Positions 1-6,042 of a DNA stretch of 13,564 nucleotides are shown piece by piece (positions within the stretch are counted from its first letter, which is position 1; the number at the start of each line of letters is the position of its first letter). This stretch comes from CAXTTV01 sp964247295 (GTDB taxonomy: Bacteria; Chloroflexota; Ktedonobacteria; Ktedonobacterales; Ktedonobacteraceae): contig CAXTTV010000135.1 of the NCBI GenBank assembly GCA_964247295.1, positions 1-13,564 of the forward strand, in the 5' to 3' direction. The notes beneath the pieces are model-generated. The model had not been told where the DNA came from. It made no database searches and saw only the letters and a program-made list of their open reading frames with translations. Position numbers and translations under genes: made by a program.

Positions 1-547
1 TCCACCGCCTGAAGGAATCTTTTTTCTGCCACTGCAAAAAAATGAACCGCACCCTAGAAAAGCTGAAAAGCTGGGTGCAATGTAAATTGTTACATGAGGT
101 GGGAGAAGGAAGGAATGGCGTTTTCCCATCTCGCCATTGGGTCACGTGTGGACCTGTGTCACGGGAAAGGATGGCGGGTGCCACGAAGATGAAGAAAGCA
201 AAGACGTGAAGAAGTCACCACCTGCGTCTCTATTATTTCTCTTCATCTATCCAGGGATGGTTGCTATCGCCGATTAGAAACTGAAGATCTGTTGTGTTAG
301 AAGTATCGGTAGTAGGATAAAACACCTCTCAAACAATACCCTGAGAGCCGTTGGACCAGACCAACCTGACAATGTTAGCCACTGCCACTTTATACGCTAC
401 ATGGTTGATGACTGAATCTCTACATTTAGATGTTTTCTATACTATGTGGTTACATATTTTATTTTGTCGCTTCTATGTCACCGTAACATGTACTGTAGAT
501 TTACAGCAGAGGTAATGCTCACCTGAGATTTGGATATGGAGGTTTTT
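1..547. other. Non-coding leader region, hairpin-rich in its first half
   Basis: I see no convincing gene here. The first 250 bases hold a chain of short inverted repeats. GCACCC (49-54) pairs with GGGTGC (73-78) around an inner AGCT-GAAA-AGCT (61-72). ATGTAA (80-85) pairs with TTACAT (90-95). AATGGCG (114-120) pairs with CGCCATT (132-138). GGTC and GACC flank a 7-base loop at about 140-154. AGATGAAGA (187-195) pairs with TCTTCATCT (240-248), enclosing AGACG (202-206) and CGTCT (225-229). From 250 to 547 the sequence is AT-richer, and I find no clean sigma-A promoter for the next gene, only isolated -10-like hexamers such as TATACT (438-443). The left part could be a terminator cluster of an upstream gene, a structured RNA or a decayed mobile element. 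Confidence 0.5.
139..154 (+). repeat. Dispersed repeat, copy 1 (16-bp exact core)
   Basis: The 16-base core GGGTCACGTGTGGACC recurs exactly at 5882-5897. Similarity continues beyond the core. In both copies ACGGGA follows 6-7 bases after it, then an ATG(N1-2)CGGG(N3)CA-like tract, and GGAATG lies 21-27 bases before it. The core can fold as GGTC/GACC around the loop ACGTGTG. It is probably a diverged member of a small interspersed repeat family. The family name is not recognised. Confidence 0.6.
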
Positions 548-1297
548 ATGTGTTTTCAAAGACGCCGATTTTTATTAGCGATGGCTGGCTTGATGGGGAC
601 CAGCGTAGGATTAGGAGAGAAGGGGCCTGAATACGTTCAAGCCGCGCCTGTAAAAGGGACCTTCACCAGTGATGATCTCAATGGAAATCTCAGCGAATGG
701 CATATCTTCTATGACCAGGGTCAAAGCAAGGGTCTGGTTGAACAGGTAGATGACCCCAGCCTCAGTGGCAGTGCCTTAAAGGCCACACTGCTTTCCGGAG
801 ATCCATATGCCGGTATCCATGTATATCGTAACCTGCCACCGCGAGACGAATGTCAGCTACTTCAACTGGATGTCGCCTTTTATTTTAGAGATCTTCGACC
901 GATCCAGGCCTTAGAATTTTCAATGAATAAGTGGATGGGGGATTTACGTTGGGAATGGGCCCTACAGTGGGAACAGGTTGGAGATGGCACAGCGGAGCAG
1001 GGAATTCCGCCGGCATGGCGTGTATGGACAGGCGATACCTGGAAAAATACAGGCATTCAACAATACCTGAAACCAAACGTCTGGCATCAACTTTCTATGG
1101 TTGGAGTAATTACTGATGGGAAAGTGCAATATCTACGCTTTAATTGTGATAGGTATGCGTACAGCCTGCAAAAACATATTTTCGTGCCCGTCGTTTCCCC
1201 CGGTAGCAAGCTGGCCGTTGGTTTTCAACTAAACGGTGACTATCAGGAAGACGCCTACAGCGTCTACTACGATAATGTGCATCTGGGCATCTGCTGA
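548..1297 (+). CDS. Secreted beta-sandwich (carbohydrate-binding-like) protein of unknown function
   Basis: This is a 249-residue exported protein. I chose the ATG at 548 because GGAGG (538-542) sits five bases before it. An in-frame TTG at 530 and ATG at 536 have no comparable ribosome site. The N-terminus carries a twin-arginine-like signal (QRRRFLL at residues 4-10, then a hydrophobic stretch to about 20), with likely processing near VQA-AP at about 30-33. The rest is rich in aromatic residues and beta-strand patterns. It opens with an FTSDDLNG-type strand and ends with YSVYYDNVHLG, the closing strand typical of LamG/concanavalin-A-like jelly-roll sugar-binding folds. No catalytic pair is recognisable. 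It converges on a secreted glycosidase gene, so a polysaccharide-related role is plausible but inferred. Base composition is more AT-rich than the glycosidase. Confidence 0.75.
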   Translation: MCFQRRRFLLAMAGLMGTSVGLGEKGPEYVQAAPVKGTFTSDDLNGNLSEWHIFYDQGQSKGLVEQVDDPSLSGSALKATLLSGDPYAGIHVYRNLPPRDECQLLQLDVAFYFRDLRPIQALEFSMNKWMGDLRWEWALQWEQVGDGTAEQGIPPAWRVWTGDTWKNTGIQQYLKPNVWHQLSMVGVITDGKVQYLRFNCDRYAYSLQKHIFVPVVSPGSKLAVGFQLNGDYQEDAYSVYYDNVHLGIC

Positions 1298-1331
1298 GAG
1301 TCTTACCCTAGGAGAGAAGCCAAAAAACAGG

Positions 1332-1363
1332 ACCGCCAGCCCAGGAGAAGTGAGGCTGGCGGT
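1332..1363 (-). terminator. Intrinsic terminator for the GH-A glycosidase, probably bidirectional
   Basis: ACCGCCAGCC (1332-1341) and GGCTGGCGGT (1354-1363) form a perfect 10-bp stem with a 12-base loop. Read on the minus strand, the stem is followed after four bases by six Ts (complement of 1322-1327), the classic arrangement for the leftward gene ending at 1385. On the plus strand there is no T run, so termination of the 548 gene here would be weaker. Confidence 0.8.
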
Positions 1364-1384
1364 TAACCTGTGCTACCGTATGCG

Positions 1385-2761
1385 TTAGAAGGTTGTGATC
1401 AGGCTGACCTGGTAAGGGTTCAAGGTCAGGTGATGGCCATTGATGATTACATTTTGTGTACTGTTCTGCGTATTGACCAGCAGAGTTTTAGTGCTGGAAG
1501 CCAGAACGGTGATCGTATCGCTGGAAGCGTTGGTCGCGTAGATTTTCGCTCCCGGTCCGAAGGCACTTTTGAACGCGGAGGCGCTGGCATAGAAGGGAGT
1601 CGCCTTGCCACCGTTGGCTGCATTCGTGCTGGTCCAGAGACCCTCGCGGAAAGAGAACCCTTGGGCATCGCCCTCAGGCTGCCAGATCATCATATTGCTG
1701 ATCCCACCTTTCAGGGTTGTGATTGCAGCCGAGGTCTGGAGCGCATTGTAGTAGGCCAGATTGGCATCTTTGCCGGTCGCGCTATGCACATACCACTCGG
1801 CCCACCAGATTGGCAGAGAGGAACCGCCGTTGCCCTGCTTGCGTATCCAGGCCGCGACATCGGCGAACTTCTGAGCAGTCACGAAATCGCTAGCGGGTTG
1901 CACGCCATCGTCATTAGAGGCATTGGTATCGACGGTGATAAACTGCGCGCCATGTTTGTGATCCAGCCAGTAGCGGATAGCATCCAGTGGGCGCTGGTCC
2001 AGCGTCCCCCATTTGTAGCTGGGGCCGGGATTGCTCATATGGCCGCGATCGCCATCGCTAGTGGTCACCACATAGGGGCCACCCAGGTTCGCATCGGGGC
2101 GAGTGCTCTTCACCGCATCGTAGACCGCGTTATAGAGGGTAGTGTAGCGCTCGTAGTCCCAGCGGTTCTGAATGCCAGGAGTCGCGCCAGGAGCATCGCT
2201 CCACATACCTTTGAACTCATTCCAGACCTGGAAATATTTCACATCAGGATAGCGCTGAGCGATCTTCTTCGCCAGATCCGCGAAATCCTTCACATGCTCG
2301 GGAGAGGGCGCGATCTCCAGATCCTTCCAATCATCCTGGTAGCCGGCGGGGCGCATCCAACTGGGAGCGCCGCAGAAGGTAATCACCATCTGAGCATGAG
2401 TATCGCGCATCATCTGGACGCGCGCATCCAGGCCGCTGAAATCGTATATGCCGGGGGCCGGCTCGGGGCTACCGACGCCCCAGCCCATCATGTGCTGATT
2501 TTGAGTAGTCAGACCATTCTGCATCAGCTTATAAGCGGATGAGACCGCCTGAGCATTGTGCCAGGAGTCGGCATCATTGCGCTCGTGGGTCGCGCCGATA
2601 GCCATAGGGCTGGTGCTCACACTTTTATGATCAATCGTAACCGTCGTTGTTGGTGTGCTGGCCTCCTTCGCGAACATCTGAGAGGGAGTCGCCAGGAAAG
2701 CAACCAGGGTCAGGAACAGCAGGGTCAGAGTGATGCTGGATGTGAACTGGCGTGCGATCAT
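1385..2761 (-). CDS. Secreted clan GH-A glycoside hydrolase (GH39-like)
   Basis: A 458-residue exported enzyme. Residues 1-31 form a Sec signal peptide (hydrophobic 10-24, likely cut after QMFA). Residues about 50-395 read as a (beta/alpha)8 barrel. FQVWNEFKG places the Asn-Glu pair of clan GH-A at N181-E182 (general acid/base), and PIWWAEWYVH gives a second Glu at E322 (nucleophile). APSWM at 132-136 and MMIWQPEG at 357-364 are also typical of this barrel. Residues about 400-458 look like a small C-terminal beta-sandwich. This fits retaining glycosidases such as GH39 (beta-xylosidase/iduronidase type), but the exact family and substrate cannot be fixed by eye; GH5- or GH79-like is possible. 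AAGGAG (2769-2774) lies seven bases before the ATG. Two facing hairpin/terminator and promoter signals make it a single-gene unit. Confidence 0.85.
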   Translation of the reverse strand: MIARQFTSSITLTLLFLTLVAFLATPSQMFAKEASTPTTTVTIDHKSVSTSPMAIGATHERNDADSWHNAQAVSSAYKLMQNGLTTQNQHMMGWGVGSPEPAPGIYDFSGLDARVQMMRDTHAQMVITFCGAPSWMRPAGYQDDWKDLEIAPSPEHVKDFADLAKKIAQRYPDVKYFQVWNEFKGMWSDAPGATPGIQNRWDYERYTTLYNAVYDAVKSTRPDANLGGPYVVTTSDGDRGHMSNPGPSYKWGTLDQRPLDAIRYWLDHKHGAQFITVDTNASNDDGVQPASDFVTAQKFADVAAWIRKQGNGGSSLPIWWAEWYVHSATGKDANLAYYNALQTSAAITTLKGGISNMMIWQPEGDAQGFSFREGLWTSTNAANGGKATPFYASASAFKSAFGPGAKIYATNASSDTITVLASSTKTLLVNTQNSTQNVIINGHHLTLNPYQVSLITTF

Positions 2762-2791
2762 TGGTGAGCTCCTTTATCTTTCTCAGACTTC

Positions 2792-2817
2792 TCTTAGTTT
2801 TCTTAACTCACTCTAAG
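2792..2817 (-). promoter_or_regulatory. Triple TTAAGA-like direct repeat upstream of the GH-A glycosidase
   Basis: Read on the minus strand, CTTAGA (2817-2812), TTAAGA (2806-2801) and CTAAGA (2797-2792) recur about every 10 bases, one DNA turn. The same hexamer series, facing the other way, lies at 2890-2916. Such helically phased direct repeats are typical of OmpR/PhoB-type response regulator sites, but the regulator is unknown. Confidence 0.4.
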
Positions 2818-2829
2818 CTTCCTCACTTA

Positions 2830-2857
2830 TATATATCGTGATATTCATATGTATCAA
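2830..2857 (-). promoter_or_regulatory. Predicted sigma-A promoter of the GH-A glycosidase gene
   Basis: On the minus strand TTGATA (complement of 2852-2857) is followed by TATATATAAG, giving a TATATA -10 with 16 or 18 bases of spacing (around 2828-2835). The expected start of transcription is near 2822, about 60 bases before the ATG. The TTAAGA-type repeats at 2792-2817 would lie just downstream of that start. Confidence 0.5.
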
Positions 2858-2889
2858 TAGGTTTTATGAGACTAATTCTGAGAGATTAC

Positions 2890-2916
2890 TTAAGATTTGT
2901 TAAGAGGTTCTTAATA
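2890..2916 (+). promoter_or_regulatory. Triple TTAAGA-like direct repeat upstream of the LRR gene
   Basis: TTAAGA (2890-2895), TTAAGA (2900-2905) and TTAATA (2911-2916) are spaced 10 and 11 bases apart. An inverted repeat AGAGGTT (2903-2909)/AACCTCT (2920-2926) overlaps the end of the series. A clean -35/-10 pair for the rightward gene is not obvious, which would suit an activator-dependent promoter. That is inference. Confidence 0.4.
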
Positions 2917-2979
2917 AATAACCTCTATTGAAGGTAGAGTTTAGAATAAGAAGAAATAAAGAGGAATAGAAGGTAGAAA

Positions 2980-4476
2980 ATGATGAGCGAAGATATGCAG
3001 GAGCGGTGGCCCTCAAATTTGGAGGAAGCGGCCACTATCGCAGCTCGTGGGGAAAAGATGATCCCTTTGTTGGAGGGAGGACTCAAAAAAGGGAACAGGT
3101 GGCGGAGACGAGCATGTATCCGAGCTCTGGCATTAATAGGTACAACGAGGGCGCTGGAGATACTGGGCCAGCAGGCAAGAGAGAATCATGCGAAGCGAGT
3201 ACGCGAGGAGTTATGGCGAAGCTGGCAGTACGCGAGCGACATGGGGGAGTATGGGCGTCTGGTGCTGGTTCCACTGCTGGGAGAGAAAATAGAACTAGCT
3301 TTAGGTTCCTTTGTATGTCTGAATGATGTTCATTCCTTGGAAGGCTTGCAATACTGTTCCAACCTCAAAAAACTTTATTTAAGTGGATGCAAAAGATTGC
3401 GGGATCTTTCGCCTTTGCGTGGATTGAGTCAATTAGAGCATATAGATCTCGAAGGATGTAGAGAAGTGGAGGATTTCTCGCCATTGGGGAGTCTGACGCA
3501 TCTCAATACTCTAAAAATGCGTGGATGCGCAAAGGTGGAGGATCTCTCAATGCTAGAGAGCCTGAACAAGTTGAATTATTTAGACCTGACAAGATGTGTA
3601 GGAATTAAGAACCTATTACCACTAGAATACCTGATCCATTTGAGGTATTTAATGCTGAGCGAATGTGTGGAATTAGAGGATCTCTCACCATTGAAGGGGT
3701 TGAGCCAGCTAAAGGAATTGTATGTAATTAGTTGTCCAAACGTGGAAGATCTTTCACCTTTATCTGGCCTCAAAAAGTTGGAGCTCTTGTCTCTCTCTAA
3801 ATGTACAGGATTAGAGGATTTATCACCTTTGAGAGAGGTAAATGACCTGCCTTGTTTGTTTTTAGGTGGTTGTACAAGGTTGCGTGATCTCTCACCATTA
3901 AGAGATCTGAACTATTTGAGTAGGATAGATCTCTCAGATATCAATCTTCTGAATATCAGCTTGATAGGTATTCGCCTACAAAGAGCTTTCCTTAATCGTG
4001 TCATCTTGCGCGAAGGGGATCTGGCAGAAATGGATCTCGCGAGTGCCTTTTTGCGCGAAGCGGATTTATCAGGAGCAAAACTGAACAAGGTACAATTTGT
4101 TCGTACAAATTTGGAGAGAGTGAACTTGCAGAGGGCTGACCTCTCGAACGCGAACTTGCACCGAGCAAAGCTCAAAGGGGCCCGGCTTGAGGGGGCAGAC
4201 CTGACAGGGGCAGATCTCTCAAAAGCAGATGTACGAAAAGGTGATTTACGGGGAGTGAAGCTAGAGAACGCCGAATTGGGGGAGGCAAATCTTACAGGAG
4301 CGGACCTGCGAGGGGCAAAGCTAGAGAATGCCAGGTTTGCAGGAGCGGACCTGACGGGGGCGGATCTGCGAGGAATCCCCTGGCTACTGGTTATGGATTT
4401 GTTTCTTTCACATCCAGGTATCATCCTCAAAGATATTCAGTGGGATCGACCCCAGCATGAATCCGAGGCCGATTGA
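2980..4476 (+). CDS. HEAT-LRR-pentapeptide repeat solenoid protein
   Basis: This is a 498-residue protein with no signal peptide or membrane segment. Residues about 14-105 are helical and HEAT-like (WRRRACIRALALIG, then VREELWRSW and EYGRLVLVPLLG). Residues about 120-318 hold eight to nine leucine-rich repeats with an exact 23-residue period, consensus LSPLxxLxxLxxLxLxxCxxLxD, each with a Cys at the same place. From 321 to 465 the chain changes without a gap into 29 consecutive pentapeptide repeats of A(D/N)LxG type, followed by a 33-residue tail. The HEAT and LRR parts resemble the sensor end of STAND/NACHT ATPases of Ktedonobacteria, but no P-loop or ATPase domain is present. The role is therefore probably protein binding, with targets unknown. 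AGAAGG (2968-2973) precedes the start by six bases; the ATG at 2983 is an alternative. The gene is AT-richer than its neighbours, perhaps because it was acquired. Confidence 0.88.
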   Translation: MMSEDMQERWPSNLEEAATIAARGEKMIPLLEGGLKKGNRWRRRACIRALALIGTTRALEILGQQARENHAKRVREELWRSWQYASDMGEYGRLVLVPLLGEKIELALGSFVCLNDVHSLEGLQYCSNLKKLYLSGCKRLRDLSPLRGLSQLEHIDLEGCREVEDFSPLGSLTHLNTLKMRGCAKVEDLSMLESLNKLNYLDLTRCVGIKNLLPLEYLIHLRYLMLSECVELEDLSPLKGLSQLKELYVISCPNVEDLSPLSGLKKLELLSLSKCTGLEDLSPLREVNDLPCLFLGGCTRLRDLSPLRDLNYLSRIDLSDINLLNISLIGIRLQRAFLNRVILREGDLAEMDLASAFLREADLSGAKLNKVQFVRTNLERVNLQRADLSNANLHRAKLKGARLEGADLTGADLSKADVRKGDLRGVKLENAELGEANLTGADLRGAKLENARFAGADLTGADLRGIPWLLVMDLFLSHPGIILKDIQWDRPQHESEAD

Positions 4477-4493
4477 ATTATTCTAAGTGGTGG

Positions 4494-5192
4494 CTATTGT
4501 TCGCCGATTAGTTGAGTGGTAAGGGTGCTATCAGGTTGAAAGCGTTTGATGAGCCTGACCAGCTCTTCGCCCGCCTGTTGAATCTCGTCTACGGGCATTG
4601 GAGCCAGCCGATCCAGAATGAAATAGGCCGAGGTGGAGCTTTCAGTCAGGGCTGTGCGCAATCCCTGCCGCCAGTTCCAGCGCCGACAAGTGACACCCTC
4701 TTTGTCCGCATAGATAACTTCACCGGGATCGGGATAGGTGGTAGCCTCTTTGCCTTCCTGACGCGCGAAAAAGGGCTCATCCCCTTTGGCGAAGGTGAGA
4801 CGCAGATCGCTGGCAAGCTTGTCCCAGTCCTCGCCGCCAGCCGGCACCACATATTTTATACTAATCGTGTTGTAGAGATCGACGAGGAGGTTAATATTGG
4901 GCAGGTCCTGCCCCTTCAATGTTCGTGAGAGCAGGGCCTCAACGGAACAGGGATATTTCTTGGGTTTCGATCCAAAGCTGCGGTACGCTTCGCGCCACGC
5001 GGCTATATATGGTTGTGTAGAAAGGTCCATGGAGTGTAAACGAGCTCGACAGTCCCGTTCGGCCTCCCGAAGAATCGCATCACTTTCCTCATTTCCTGGT
5101 CCATTTTTTAGCCCTTCCGCATAAATGAGCAGCAAGCTATAGTGCGGATAGCGCTCCAGGATCTGTGGATCAACCACAACGTTATAGTGCAT
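4494..5192 (-). CDS. B3/B4 tRNA-binding-domain protein (PheRS beta-like, COG3382 type)
   Basis: A 232-residue soluble protein made almost entirely of the B3/B4 domain. This is the part of phenylalanyl-tRNA synthetase beta that hydrolyses mischarged Tyr-tRNA(Phe). Stand-alone versions are widespread and mostly uncharacterised, so a role in tRNA quality control is inferred. Diagnostic stretches are AWREAYRSFG (65-74), KYPCSVEALL (about 79-88), INLLVDLYN (100-108), PGEVIYAD (about 156-163) and CRRWNWRQ (169-176). I start it at the ATG at 5192 because AAAGGAAG (5201-5208) lies eight bases upstream and MHYNVVVDP fits the usual N-terminus. An in-frame GTG at 5237 would add 15 residues but lacks a ribosome site. 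It converges on the LRR gene with only 17 bases between stop codons and no visible terminator hairpin. Confidence 0.88.
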   Translation of the reverse strand: MHYNVVVDPQILERYPHYSLLLIYAEGLKNGPGNEESDAILREAERDCRARLHSMDLSTQPYIAAWREAYRSFGSKPKKYPCSVEALLSRTLKGQDLPNINLLVDLYNTISIKYVVPAGGEDWDKLASDLRLTFAKGDEPFFARQEGKEATTYPDPGEVIYADKEGVTCRRWNWRQGLRTALTESSTSAYFILDRLAPMPVDEIQQAGEELVRLIKRFQPDSTLTTQLIGEQ

Positions 5193-5246
5193 AGAAAAAT
5201 CTTCCTTTACAATTGCAAATAAGGTTAAAAAACCCACCTTAAGTCT

Positions 5247-5263
5247 ATCCTAAAATATAGGAT
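5247..5263. promoter_or_regulatory. Small palindrome in the B3/B4 - PPOX divergent region
   Basis: ATCCTA (5247-5252) and TAGGAT (5258-5263) form a 6-bp inverted repeat with a 5-base AT centre. On the minus strand TTGACT (complement of 5272-5277) lies 19 bases before TAGGAT, so the palindrome would cover the -10 region of the leftward B3/B4 gene. It is a possible operator. The promoter match is weak. Confidence 0.3.
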
Positions 5264-5389
5264 CTGTGGAGAGTCAATTATTGGGATGTGCAGGATACCA
5301 ATTCAAAGCAAGCGGAATTAGAGTAGAGCGCTTGCGTGTTCTAGTAAAATAGGCTCAGACCATAACGATAAAGATGAGGTGATTATAGC

Positions 5390-5812
5390 ATGGCGATCTT
5401 AACTGGAGCAGCTCAGGATTTTCTTTTGCAGGGAACGCATACCGGAAAACTGGCGACGGTCCGCGCCGATGGGCGTCCCCATGTTGTGCCGATCTGGTTC
5501 ACGCTCGACGGCGAAACGATTCTATTTATGACCGGGCAGGGCACCGTTAAAGGGAAGAACATGCGCCGCGATCCTCGTGTGACCCTGTGTATAGATGATG
5601 AAAATCCACCGTATGCCTACATTATGGTAGAGGGGACCGTAGAATTTTCGGATAATCTGGATGAAATGCTGCCGTGGTCAACAAAGATTGCCGCTCGCTA
5701 TATGGGAGAGAATAAGGCGGATGAGTATGGGAAACGCAACGCGGTCGCCGGTGAGCTGTTGGTCAGACTTACGCCAACCAAAGTAATTTTTCAACAGGAT
5801 GTAGCTGACTGA
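5390..5812 (+). CDS. PPOX-class F420-dependent oxidoreductase (split beta-barrel, FDOR-B-like)
   Basis: This 140-residue protein is a single split beta-barrel flavin/deazaflavin domain of the usual family length. KLATVRADGRPHVVPIWF (20-37) is the first barrel hairpin. TGQGTVKGKNMRRDPRVTL (48-66) holds the basic residues and Asn that contact the cofactor phosphate in this family. YIMVEGTVEF (77-86) is a core strand. Enzymes of this class use reduced F420 as a hydride source, with diverse and often unknown substrates. F420 rather than FMN is inferred from family resemblance and from the fgd-like gene in the same window. GAGGTGA (5376-5382) precedes the ATG by seven bases. The gene is a lone unit, divergent from the B3/B4 gene and convergent with the GH3 gene. 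Confidence 0.85.
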   Translation: MAILTGAAQDFLLQGTHTGKLATVRADGRPHVVPIWFTLDGETILFMTGQGTVKGKNMRRDPRVTLCIDDENPPYAYIMVEGTVEFSDNLDEMLPWSTKIAARYMGENKADEYGKRNAVAGELLVRLTPTKVIFQQDVAD

Positions 5813-5881
5813 GCAGATTATTAGATGGACTTATCTTGTGGAAGGAACGGAATGTTCTTACTTCGCTATTATCTGTAGATC

Positions 5882-5897
5882 GGGTCACGTGTGGACC
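5882..5897 (+). repeat. Dispersed repeat, copy 2 (16-bp exact core)
   Basis: This is an exact copy of the core at 139-154, in the same orientation. Here the stem is longer: CGGGTC (5881-5886) and GACCCG (5894-5899) pair perfectly around ACGTGTG. ACGGGA follows at about 5905, then ATGTACGGG, parallel to copy 1. It lies in the 230-base gap between convergent genes, which otherwise holds only a terminator-like hairpin. Confidence 0.6.
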
Positions 5898-5984
5898 CGC
5901 AATAACGGGAGCATGTACGGGCGTCATAGTCGACTACTTTTCCCAGCAGAGTTTTTCTGTAAAACGGTTTCCAGAGGCCGTGGT

Positions 5985-6026
5985 AAAAGAGCCACCACCC
6001 CGAACAGAGGAGCTGGCGACTCTTTT
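5985..6026. terminator. Bidirectional terminator-like hairpin between PPOX and GH3 genes
   Basis: AAAAGAG (5985-5991) pairs with CTCTTTT (6020-6026). Pairing continues inward with two mismatches (CCACC opposite GGCGA). The A run on one side and T run on the other give a U-tract in both directions. It lies 17 bases past the GH3 stop codon and about 170 past the PPOX stop, so it chiefly serves the leftward GH3 gene. Confidence 0.6.
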
Positions 6027-6042
6027 ATACAGGTCTCTTACA

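Noticed and set aside
1370..2542. A 390-codon plus-strand open frame
   Set aside because: It lies wholly antisense to the GH-A glycosidase, which has clear signal peptide and catalytic motifs. The antisense product has no recognisable domain and arises from codon bias.
3912..4430. A 172-codon minus-strand frame with repetitive SAPVRSAP-like product
   Set aside because: It is the mirror of the pentapeptide-repeat codons on the other strand. The repetition is imposed by the real gene.
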